Of a stretch of 5,238 nt of DNA, positions 1 through 5,238 are shown in pieces. The position numbers were made by a program, and so were the translations under genes. The stretch spans positions 1 to 5,238 of the forward strand of contig JBDSTZ010000466.1 in NCBI GenBank assembly GCA_039927975.1, given 5' to 3'. The stretch is from JBDSTZ01 sp039927975. Its GTDB lineage: Bacteria; Pseudomonadota; Gammaproteobacteria; Burkholderiales; Burkholderiaceae_D. The stretch's first letter is position 1. Every line of letters starts with the position of its first letter. Under the pieces are notes generated by a model. The model did not search any database. It was not told the DNA's origin and saw nothing but the letters and a program-made list of their open reading frames with translations.

Positions 1-566
1 CAGCGCTGGAATTCCCAGCCCGCCGCCAGCGCCGCCACGCCGATCGCCGCCAGCGCGACGCGCCACGAAAAGAAGTCGCCCAGCAGCGACGCCGCCAGCC
101 GGCCCAGCATGCCGCCGAAGGCGCTGCCGCCGATGTACAGGCCCATCGCCAGGCCGAGCGAAGGGCCTTCGATTTCTTCGCTCAGGTAGGCCATCGCGAC
201 CGAGGGCATGCCGCCCAGCGCCAGTCCCAGCATCACGCGCAGCGCCAGCAACTGATGCAGGTTCTGGGCACACGCCGACAGCAGCGTGCAGCCGGCGCCG
301 AGCAGCATCGCGGCGACCATCAGCGGGCGCCGGCCGAAGCGGTCCGACAGCACGCTGCTGACCACCAGCGAGATCGCCAGCGCGGCGGTGGAGACCGACA
401 ATGCCAGGCTGCTCTCGGCCGGGCTGAGCGCGAATTCACGCGACAGCAGCGGCAGCAGCGGCTGCACGCAGTACAGCAGGCCGAAGGTGGAAAAGCCGCC
501 GATGACCATCGCGCGGTTGATGCGGGAGAAGGAGTCGCTGCCGGCGACGCTGGCGGTGGTGGACAT
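1..566 (-). CDS. MFS transporter, YnfM-like exporter (N-terminal half, cut by window edge)
   Basis: Probable inner-membrane drug or metabolite:proton antiporter of the major facilitator superfamily. The substrate cannot be told. The visible 188 residues start MSTTASVAGSDSF and cover about six transmembrane helices (roughly residues 20-40, 55-75, 83-101, 107-128, 136-158, 166-185), the usual first half of a 12-helix MFS protein. The signature loop between helices 2 and 3 reads SDRFGRRPLM at 74-83 (MFS motif A). The segments VQPLLPLLSREF, AYLSEEI and GLYIGG resemble E. coli YnfM as I remember it. The ATG at 566-564 is chosen because an in-frame TAA lies 12 codons upstream with no better ATG between; the upstream GAAAG is only a weak ribosome site. 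It is divergent from the LysR-type gene at 673, and this layout suggests that the regulator controls it. The rest of the gene lies left of the window. The family is secure; YnfM-like is an inference. Confidence 0.9.
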   Translation of the reverse strand, partial: MSTTASVAGSDSFSRINRAMVIGGFSTFGLLYCVQPLLPLLSREFALSPAESSLALSVSTAALAISLVVSSVLSDRFGRRPLMVAAMLLGAGCTLLSACAQNLHQLLALRVMLGLALGGMPSVAMAYLSEEIEGPSLGLAMGLYIGGSAFGGMLGRLAASLLGDFFSWRVALAAIGVAALAAGWEFQR

Positions 567-608
567 GCGGAACAGACTTTCGAACGCGGGAAGAAGTCCA
601 TCTTAGGA

Positions 609-637
609 TTGCGCGGTCATTCAGTCCAATATATATT
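609..637 (+). promoter_or_regulatory. Candidate sigma70 promoter of the LysR-type gene
   Basis: A -35-like TTGCGC at 609-614 is followed by a 17-bp spacer and a -10-like TATATT at 632-637. This is the best-spaced promoter pattern in the divergent spacer. It predicts a transcription start near 644 and a leader of about 29 nt before the ATG at 673. No equally good pair was found for the leftward transporter gene, which may depend on activation. Confidence 0.5.
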
Positions 638-652
638 AAAGGCGTTATTAAT
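635..652. promoter_or_regulatory. 18-bp inverted repeat, candidate regulator operator
   Basis: ATTAA at 635-639 and TTAAT at 648-652 form a perfect 5-bp inverted repeat around an 8-bp centre. It overlaps the -10 element of the candidate promoter and its predicted start. The position fits negative autoregulation by the LysR-type protein encoded at 673. The spacing does not match the textbook T-N11-A LysR box, and AT-rich DNA gives such repeats by chance, so this is only a candidate. A separate 10-bp AT palindrome, AATATATATT, lies just left of it at 629-638. Confidence 0.35.
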
Positions 653-672
653 ACATTTTATGGATAACAAGC

Positions 673-1572
673 ATGGACCTGCGCCAGCTGCGCTACTTCA
701 TCGCGGTGGCCGAAGAGCTGCACTTCACGCGCGCCGCCGAGCGTCTGCACATCGGCCAGCCGCCGCTCAGCCACGCGATCCAGAGCCTGGAAGCGGACCT
801 TGGCGCGCAGCTGTTCGAGCGTACCAAGCGCTGGGTGCGGCTGACGGACGCCGGCAAGCTGCTGCTGGTCGACGCGCGCCGTATTCTCGCGCAGGTCGAG
901 CAGGCCGCCGACACGGCGCGCAAGGCGCAGCGCGGCGAGGCCGGCGAGCTGCGCATCGGCTTTACCTCGTCGACCCCGCTCACGCCGCTGTTCGCCAGCG
1001 TGATCCAGCGCTACCGGCGCCAGTTTCCAGCGGTGACGCTGACGCTGCTCGAAACGTCGACCCTGCACCAGCTCGACGCGCTGACCAGGCGCACGCTCGA
1101 TCTGGGTTTCATTCGTCCGCCCGAGGTGGCGGTGCCGCCCACGGTGGCGCTGACCAAGCTGCGCGAGGACGCGCTGGTGGCGGTGCTGCCGAACGGCCTG
1201 GCGCTGGCGAAGAAAAAGACGGTGTCGGTGCGCGACCTGGCCGAGCTGCCTTTCGTGATGTATCCGGCCGGCGCCGGCACTGCGATCCATCCGCAGATCT
1301 TCCGCCTGTGCCGGGCCGCTGGTTTCGAGCCGCGCGTGGCGCAGGAGGCGGGGGAAGCGGCCACCATCATTGGGTTAGTGGCGGCGGGCAGCGGGGTGTC
1401 GATTCTGCCTGCGTCGCTCAACGCTATTCGCCTGGCCGGCGTGTGCTACCGGCCGATCGCCGAAGCGGACGCGGTCACCACGCTGCTGCTGGCGCGGCGG
1501 CGCGGCGAGCGCGCACCGCTGGTCGAAGCGTTTCGCAAGCTTGCCGAAGAGATCGCCGAGCAGTCGAATTGA
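673..1572 (+). CDS. LysR-type transcriptional regulator, YnfL-like
   Basis: DNA-binding regulator of 299 residues, the usual LysR length. The N-terminal winged helix-turn-helix (about residues 1-60) reads MDLRQLRYFIAVAEELHF, then TRAAERLHIGQPPLSHAIQ as helix-turn-helix, then LEADLGAQLFERT and LTDAG. The effector domain begins near residue 90. GEAGELRIGFTSS opens subdomain 1, and the late segment GEAATIIGLVAAGSGVSILP is typical of the aromatic-acid/CatR-BenM-like branch and matches E. coli YnfL closely as I remember it. The effector is unknown. The ATG at 673 is preceded by GGA eight bases upstream, a weak ribosome site, and gives the canonical LysR N-terminus. An out-of-frame ATG at 660 is ignored. 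It is divergent from the MFS exporter gene, the usual LysR arrangement with its target, so control of that exporter is the likely role. The gene ends 187 bp before the end of the convergent operon. Confidence 0.95.
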   Translation: MDLRQLRYFIAVAEELHFTRAAERLHIGQPPLSHAIQSLEADLGAQLFERTKRWVRLTDAGKLLLVDARRILAQVEQAADTARKAQRGEAGELRIGFTSSTPLTPLFASVIQRYRRQFPAVTLTLLETSTLHQLDALTRRTLDLGFIRPPEVAVPPTVALTKLREDALVAVLPNGLALAKKKTVSVRDLAELPFVMYPAGAGTAIHPQIFRLCRAAGFEPRVAQEAGEAATIIGLVAAGSGVSILPASLNAIRLAGVCYRPIAEADAVTTLLLARRRGERAPLVEAFRKLAEEIAEQSN

Positions 1573-1597
1573 GCGGCGCTAGCGCAGCCTGGAGACC

Positions 1598-1692
1598 GTC
1601 GCGCCTACGAAGGCGGGTGCCCATGTCATGTGCGCTGATATGCGCAACCGATACGCGAACGTGCCATGGATTCCCGCCTGCGCGGGAACGAC
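1598..1692. repeat. Pair of inverted REP-like sequences (REPIN/BIME-like) in a convergent spacer
   Basis: The left element (1598-1625) and the reverse complement of the right element (1665-1692) agree at 20 of 28 aligned bases, including shared GTCG, AGGCGGG and CCATG blocks. Each carries its own hairpin. The left has stem CGCCT/AGGCG (1602-1606/1611-1615) with loop ACGA. The right has stem TTCCCGC/GCGGGAA (1671-1677/1682-1688) with loop CTGC. Translations such as MDSRLRGNDV and VVPAQAGIH from such DNA are well-known spurious products of REP-type repeats in many proteobacteria. The unit fills most of the 187-bp spacer between two converging genes, where it may also help end transcription from either side; no T-tract follows either hairpin. 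A 10-bp palindrome, GCGCTAGCGC, lies at 1576-1585 just left of it. No gene is seen in 1573-1759. Confidence 0.75.
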
Positions 1693-1755
1693 GTGCAGCA
1701 GCCGCAGTCTGGAAAAGTCGCACCCGTGCATCTGCCAACCGCGACAACCGATACG
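1645..1755 (+). repeat. 11-bp direct repeat CAACCGATACG, two copies 100 bp apart
   Basis: Identical copies lie at 1645-1655, between the two REP-like elements, and 1745-1755, just beyond the 3' end of the leftward operon. They bracket the right-hand REP-like element. This could be a trace of duplication or insertion of the repeat, or chance. Confidence 0.4.
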
Positions 1756-1759
1756 ACGC

Positions 1760-2647
1760 TCAGCCGTAATCCGCATCCAGTTCCGAGCCGGCGTAATTCT
1801 CCAGCTCGGCGAACAGGGTCTTCATGGCCGTGCGCGTGCGCATCTTCTGGATCACCGTGCAATGCGTGCGGTAATTGTCGATCCGCTCGGCGATGACCGG
1901 CTGGTGCTGCGCCGGAATCTTCTCCATCAGCGCGGCCCAACCCGCCTCGTAGTCCGGCTTGTTCTTGCGCACCGACGCCACCAGCCGCTCGAACTCCTTC
2001 TGCCCGGTGCGCGCGACGATCCGCCCGCCCCCCTCCACCGCGAAGATGATCGCCAGCGCGATCACGCCTTCCGCGTTCAAATCGGGATCGTTGATCGGCC
2101 CCTCGACGTGATGCCGGCGCAGCCAGCCGGCCGCGCGCACGATCGCCTGCACCGCCTTGCGCTGCTTGAACTGGGTGTCGTATTTCTCGTAGCCGGCCCA
2201 GTTCTGGCTCGGGTCGGCGCTGCAAATGTCGACGAACAATTCTTTCAAGCGGCGCTGGACGTACACGGGGTCGCTGTCGTATTCACCCACCAGCGCGTCT
2301 TCCGGCATCTGCGACAGTTCGCGGATCAGCCTGAAGCCGGCCTGGAAGGCGTGCTCGGCGCCATGCTCGATCAGGAAGTCGAGCGCAGCTTCGTCGCCTT
2401 CGTGCATCAAGGCGTGCTCGAGTCCCAGCGAGACCCCGCCAACGGTCAGGAAATAGGCTTTCTGGATGCCCTCGGCGGTGCGGTCGTTGGTGAATTTCTC
2501 GGCCACCATGGCGGTGATGCCGGCCAGCTCGTCGGCCAGGATGACGGCCTCGTCCTCGCCACGGCCGGGCAGGCAACGGATCGCCCGCACCAGTCGCGGC
2601 AGCTGTTCGACAACAATGGCTGGCAGCATGTTCGGTGCTTCCGCCAT
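1760..2647 (-). CDS. Unrecognised 295-aa helical protein, last gene of J-protein operon
   Basis: I do not recognise this family. The product (MAEAPNMLPAIVVEQ...) has no signal peptide and no clear membrane segment, so it is probably cytosolic and mostly alpha-helical. Visible blocks are an acidic-hydrophobic helix at 28-50, a G/H-rich stretch VGGVSLGLEHALMHEGDE at 69-86, EHGAEHAFQAGFRLIREL at 94-111, a W-containing segment at 150-182 (NWAGYEKY, GWLRRHH), and a hydrophobic patch VIALAIIFAVEGGGRIV at 195-211. The C-terminal third is charged and ends DADYG. The ATG at 2647 shares one base with the stop of the preceding gene (TGATG). A GTG at 2650 is an alternative that would add one residue. There is no strong ribosome site, so translation is probably coupled to the upstream gene. 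Codon use looks like the neighbours'. That it is a real gene is secure; its function is unknown. Confidence 0.88.
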   Translation of the reverse strand: MAEAPNMLPAIVVEQLPRLVRAIRCLPGRGEDEAVILADELAGITAMVAEKFTNDRTAEGIQKAYFLTVGGVSLGLEHALMHEGDEAALDFLIEHGAEHAFQAGFRLIRELSQMPEDALVGEYDSDPVYVQRRLKELFVDICSADPSQNWAGYEKYDTQFKQRKAVQAIVRAAGWLRRHHVEGPINDPDLNAEGVIALAIIFAVEGGGRIVARTGQKEFERLVASVRKNKPDYEAGWAALMEKIPAQHQPVIAERIDNYRTHCTVIQKMRTRTAMKTLFAELENYAGSELDADYG

Positions 2648-3426
2648 CACGAGAAGATGCCCGTGCCGATACTCTTGCGTGCGCCGCGCTTGGGCACGTT
2701 GCTGCGGGTGCTAGGCACCTGCTTGCGCAAGCGGTACAGCAATTCCTTGGTCGAGCGCTGCAGGAACTTCGGTTCCTCGTCGGGATCGTCGGAGAATTCG
2801 GCGTCAGCCAGGTCGCCGCTGTGACGGAAGTCCGGGAAGAGCTCGAACAGCGAGCGGTCCCAGCCGTCTTCGCTGGCTTTGGCCAGTTCGATCGCCAGCG
2901 GCACGATGTCGCTGTCGGACGACGTCTGGCCCGTGATGTAGGGGCCTTTCGACAGGATTTCGCCGGCCACTTCCAGGATTTCCTTCGGCGCCATCGAGAA
3001 CAGGATGGCGAACACGGTCGCGCCGTGGTCGGTGGCCGACGCTTCGGCCAGCAGTTCCAGGCGGCGTTCAGGGTCGTCGGTCGAGAACACGATGCCGTGC
3101 ACGTGCGAGAACAGGCTCTCGGCGATGCGCTCGGGGTCGTCCTCGATCATGTCGTCGGACCAGGTGGCGGCGAAAAAGGCCAGGCTGTCGGCCCAGGCGC
3201 GCGGCGGCACCAGAAAGGTCGCCAGCGAGGTCTTGCCACCGTCGAAGCCGGACAGGTGCAGCGCCGTCACTTGCGGCGCCAGCGAGCCGAGCACTTCGAC
3301 CACGGCCAGGTCGCCATGCTGCTCGACTGCTTCGGAAAAGGCTTGTTCGGCATGATGCAATGAGCCGGCAAGCACCAGCTCGCTGACCTGCCTGGTCAGC
3401 GCGGGAAGATTGCTTTGTTCACTCAT
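2647..3426 (-). CDS. Unrecognised 259-aa helical protein with basic C-terminus, third gene of J-protein operon
   Basis: Family not recognised. The product (MSEQSNLPALTRQVSEL...) looks soluble, helical and acidic through most of its length, with DDMIEDDPER at 91-100 and FSDDPDEEPK at 211-220. It then turns strongly basic over the last 40 residues (STKELLYRLRKQVPST, then VPKRGARKS near 244-252). The ATG at 3426 is chosen because AGGAG lies at 3437-3441 inside the end of the preceding gene, ten bases before the start. The longer reading from 3495 would overlap that gene and adds a low-quality S/T/R-rich stretch. The gap to the preceding stop is one base, and its own TGA overlaps the next ATG. 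The block HGIVFS...LLAEA...VFAI (109-141) weakly resembles a block in the preceding gene product. Its place in the operon suggests it acts with the J-protein; nothing in the sequence tells how. Confidence 0.88.
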   Translation of the reverse strand: MSEQSNLPALTRQVSELVLAGSLHHAEQAFSEAVEQHGDLAVVEVLGSLAPQVTALHLSGFDGGKTSLATFLVPPRAWADSLAFFAATWSDDMIEDDPERIAESLFSHVHGIVFSTDDPERRLELLAEASATDHGATVFAILFSMAPKEILEVAGEILSKGPYITGQTSSDSDIVPLAIELAKASEDGWDRSLFELFPDFRHSGDLADAEFSDDPDEEPKFLQRSTKELLYRLRKQVPSTRSNVPKRGARKSIGTGIFS

Positions 3427-3427
3427 C

Positions 3428-4015
3428 TCAATCGTTCTCCTGGTCGAACATCTGGGCGAAGTCGTCGGTGACGCCGTCATCCTCGTCGTGCTCATCGTCG
3501 CCTTCGTCGTTCTTGCTCAGCTGTTCGAGCGACTCGTCGTCCTCGTCCCACATGCGCGGGTGCTTGAACAGGAAGGCCGTGATGATGGCCTGGCGCGCCA
3601 GATCGGGCTGGTTCTGGGTCATCGCCTCGTACATCGCGGCGGCCTCGCCTTCGCAGGCGGCCATGGCGAACACCTTGTCCGGGTCGCCGCCCTCGTACTC
3701 GGCCGACTCGCGCAGCAAGCCTTTCGGATTGCTGAAGGTGATGTGGTCGACCAGCGCGAAGCTCATCATGTTGACGTCGTCGATGCCGCCGCCGGACGCG
3801 TATTCGCTCACGAGCGCGTTCTGCATCATGTCGTAGTTCTTGCGGTTCGGCGGGTCGCCGAGGATGCCTTCGATCTGGCCGCCCAGCTCGCGCGACTGGT
3901 AGGCGAATTCGGGATGTACTCTTCTCATTTGCTGATCCTGTTGATTCTGTTGATGCTGTTGATGCTGTTGATCCTGCTGATGCTGTCGATCGCGCCGGCG
4001 CTGCCGATCGACCAT
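3428..4015 (-). CDS. Unrecognised protein with acidic tail and optional Q-rich N-terminal extension, second gene of J-protein operon
   Basis: Family not recognised. Two starts are possible. The ATG at 4015 overlaps the J-protein stop as TGATG and gives 195 residues whose first 29 are a low-complexity extension built from (D/H/N)QQ triplets. The ATG at 3928 gives 166 residues (MRRVHPEFAYQSRELGGQ...) and has AGGA seven bases upstream, a better ribosome site. I list the longer form, but the shorter one may be the main product. The body is soluble and helical (NYDMMQNALVSEY, VFAMAACEGEAAAMYEAM). The last 39 residues from the WDEDDE segment onward hold 20 Asp/Glu, an acidic, probably disordered tail such as is found in histone-like chaperone tails and DNA mimics; that comparison is only an analogy. 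The gene ends one base before the next. It is surely a gene; the exact start is open. Confidence 0.82.
   Translation of the reverse strand: MVDRQRRRDRQHQQDQQHQQHQQNQQDQQMRRVHPEFAYQSRELGGQIEGILGDPPNRKNYDMMQNALVSEYASGGGIDDVNMMSFALVDHITFSNPKGLLRESAEYEGGDPDKVFAMAACEGEAAAMYEAMTQNQPDLARQAIITAFLFKHPRMWDEDDESLEQLSKNDEGDDEHDEDDGVTDDFAQMFDQEND
3435..3441 (-). promoter_or_regulatory. Ribosome binding site for the 259-aa gene
   Basis: AGGAGAA on the minus strand lies within the last codons of the preceding gene, with ten bases between AGGAG and the ATG at 3426. It decides that start over the upstream in-frame starts. Confidence 0.75.
3929..4009 (-). repeat. Nine-base tandem repeat, units like CATCAACAG
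   Basis: Nine consecutive 9-base units occur on the minus strand. The four at 3938-3973 differ only in their first base (GATCAACAG, CATCAACAG twice, AATCAACAG). One near-copy ends the array (GATCAGCAA), and degenerate copies (CATCAGCAG, GATCGACAG, GATCGGCAG) extend upstream, broken by one GC-rich unit. In frame with the acidic-tail protein the units read (D/H/N)-Q/R-Q. The CAA glutamine codons and lower GC contrast with the surrounding genes. Copy-number changes would keep the reading frame. Confidence 0.85.
3936..3939 (-). promoter_or_regulatory. Shine-Dalgarno-like AGGA for an internal start at 3928
   Basis: AGGA on the minus strand, formed by the junction of two repeat units, lies seven bases before ATG 3928. 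It supports translation of the acidic-tail protein from the start after the repeat. The ATG at 4015 has no comparable site and would rely on coupling to the J-protein gene. Confidence 0.5.
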
Positions 4016-4305
4016 CAAGCCGGCAAGGTCACGCCGTTAATGCTGAACAATCCCCGCCACAATTCAAATGCTTCAGCCTCGGCATCGAGAATGATGCGAT
4101 GATTGATGCTCTGGTTGTACTCGTCGCGCTTGGCCGGATCGGACAGGATTTCATACGCCTTGGTGATGCTCTTGAAGCGCGCTTCCGCCCCCGGCGCATC
4201 GTTGCGGTCCGGGTGGAAACGCATCGCCAGCGAGCGGTACACCTTCTTGATGTCCTCGTCGCTGGCGTTCGGCGCCACGCCCAGCACGCTGTATAGGTTT
4301 TCCAT
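4015..4305 (-). CDS. Small J-domain protein (DnaJ-like co-chaperone), first gene of operon
   Basis: A 96-residue co-chaperone that should stimulate the ATPase of an Hsp70 (DnaK) and bring it to a client in the cytosol. The J domain fills residues 1-65: helix I MENLYSVLGV, helix II SDEDIKKVYRSLAMRF, the essential HPD at 31-33 (HPDRND), helix III ARFKSITKAYEILSD, and helix IV DPAKRDEYNQ. No G/F-rich linker, zinc-finger or client-binding domain follows, only about 30 residues (INHRIILDAEAEAFELWRGL...). It is therefore a single-domain (class C/type III) J-protein, not DnaJ itself. The ATG at 4305 is chosen because GGAG lies seven bases upstream and it gives a canonical J-domain start; a GTG at 4332 would add nine odd residues. 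Its stop overlaps a start of the next gene (TGATG). The partners are likely to be the three unknown proteins made from the same transcript. It is divergent from glnS. Confidence 0.95.
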   Translation of the reverse strand: MENLYSVLGVAPNASDEDIKKVYRSLAMRFHPDRNDAPGAEARFKSITKAYEILSDPAKRDEYNQSINHRIILDAEAEAFELWRGLFSINGVTLPA

Positions 4306-4312
4306 CTGCACA

Positions 4313-4330
4313 CTCCGGGCGCAGGGCGCC
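4313..4330 (-). promoter_or_regulatory. Ribosome site and adjoining hairpin in the J-protein leader
   Basis: On the minus strand the hairpin GGCGC-CCT-GCGCC (4330-4318) directly abuts the ribosome site CGGAG (4317-4313), which lies seven bases before the ATG at 4305. The hairpin could affect ribosome access. In such GC-rich DNA a 5-bp stem may also be chance. Confidence 0.4.
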
Positions 4331-4358
4331 ACGCTATAAAAGAACGATTATCCTATAG

Positions 4359-4378
4359 TTCGCCCCGGCGCGGGCGAA
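4359..4378. repeat. Perfect inverted repeat (7-bp stem, 6-nt loop) in the divergent spacer
   Basis: TTCGCCC at 4359-4365 pairs with GGGCGAA at 4372-4378 around loop CGGCGC. There is no following T-tract in either direction, so it is not a typical terminator. It could be a protein-binding site or a leader structure for either divergent transcript. Its role is unknown. Confidence 0.5.
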
Positions 4379-4443
4379 ACCGCCGCGAAACCAGGTCCTC
4401 TACGGTAAAATGCTGCAACTCGATCATTTCAAAGCCTTTTTTC

Positions 4444-5238
<795 letters not shown>

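Larger units (their letters stand above)
4306..4443. promoter_or_regulatory. Divergent promoter spacer between the J-protein operon and glnS
   Basis: This 138-bp spacer must hold promoters for both directions. The only AT-rich patch (4333-4360) has -10-like motifs on both strands: GATAAT on minus at 4352-4347, and TATAGT on plus at 4354-4359. TAAAAT on plus at 4406-4411 is another -10 candidate for glnS. None has a convincing -35 partner at 16-18 bp, so I make no single promoter call. GCGAAACC occurs twice with an 11-bp period (4374-4381, 4385-4392). Confidence 0.45.

Noticed and set aside
1576..1585. GCGCTAGCGC palindrome just after the LysR gene as a terminator or binding site
   Set aside because: It is a loop-less 10-bp palindrome in GC-rich DNA with no other support.
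1671..1688. Strong hairpin in the convergent spacer as an intrinsic terminator
   Set aside because: No T-tract follows on either strand, and it forms part of a REP-like pair. It may still contribute to termination, but a rho-independent terminator cannot be supported.
255..1769. Long plus-strand open frame of 504 codons across the transporter start and the LysR gene
   Set aside because: It is an out-of-frame shadow: A/R/G-rich low-complexity translation, it runs antisense through the transporter and in another frame through the clear LysR gene, and no domain is visible.
1628..2824. Plus-strand open frame of 398 codons antisense to the last two operon genes
   Set aside because: It starts in the REP-like repeat, giving the familiar spurious REP-type peptide, and continues as an R/H/L-rich antisense frame typical of GC-rich DNA.
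3226..3249. GFDGGKTS in the 259-aa unknown protein as a Walker A (P-loop) motif
   Set aside because: The spacing is one residue short of GxxxxGK[ST], and no hydrophobic strand precedes it or Walker B motif follows, so nucleotide binding is not supported.
3929..4009. Nine-base repeat array as a CRISPR array or iteron origin
   Set aside because: Units are contiguous without spacers and too short for CRISPR. The array lies within an operon with no replication initiator nearby.
3410..4102. Plus-strand open frame of 230 codons antisense to the acidic-tail gene
   Set aside because: The V/L/R-rich translation with LLILLMLLML runs is the antisense reading of the acidic tail and the nine-base repeat; there is no ribosome site and no recognisable domain.

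Overview
The window is GC-rich chromosomal DNA with dense coding, strong G/C bias at third codon positions and only one convergent spacer without a gene. The glutaminyl-tRNA synthetase sequence, the codon use and the style of the intergenic repeats suggest a beta-proteobacterium, probably of the Oxalobacteraceae (Massilia/Duganella/Janthinobacterium type). That placement is inferred from remembered families; no search was run.

Left part (1-1572): a divergent pair. A major facilitator superfamily exporter, cut by the left edge, is read leftward. A LysR-type regulator is read rightward. Both resemble the E. coli YnfM/YnfL pair, which has the same divergent layout. The 106-bp spacer between them is the most AT-rich stretch of the window. 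It holds a good sigma70-type promoter for the regulator and an 18-bp inverted repeat overlapping its -10 region, a plausible operator.

Convergent spacer (1573-1759): no gene. It carries two inverted REP-like hairpin sequences 39 bp apart, which together look like a REPIN/BIME unit. The spacer separates the regulator from the end of the leftward operon.

Middle part (1760-4305): a compact leftward operon of four genes. In transcription order they are a small single-domain J-protein (DnaJ-like, HPD motif intact), a protein with a very acidic C-terminal tail, a 259-aa helical protein with a basic C-terminus, and a 295-aa helical protein. I do not recognise the last three. The junctions are extremely tight: TGATG overlap, 1-nt gap, TGATG overlap. 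This implies co-translation and a common task, perhaps recruitment of DnaK to a specific client or complex. A nine-base tandem repeat encoding (D/H/N)QQ triplets lies between the J-protein and the body of the second gene. It makes the start of that gene ambiguous.

Right part (4306-5238): a 138-bp divergent spacer with a perfect 7-bp-stem hairpin, followed by the first 265 codons of glnS (glutaminyl-tRNA synthetase), cut by the right edge. The best candidate for an undescribed system is the J-protein plus three-unknowns operon.
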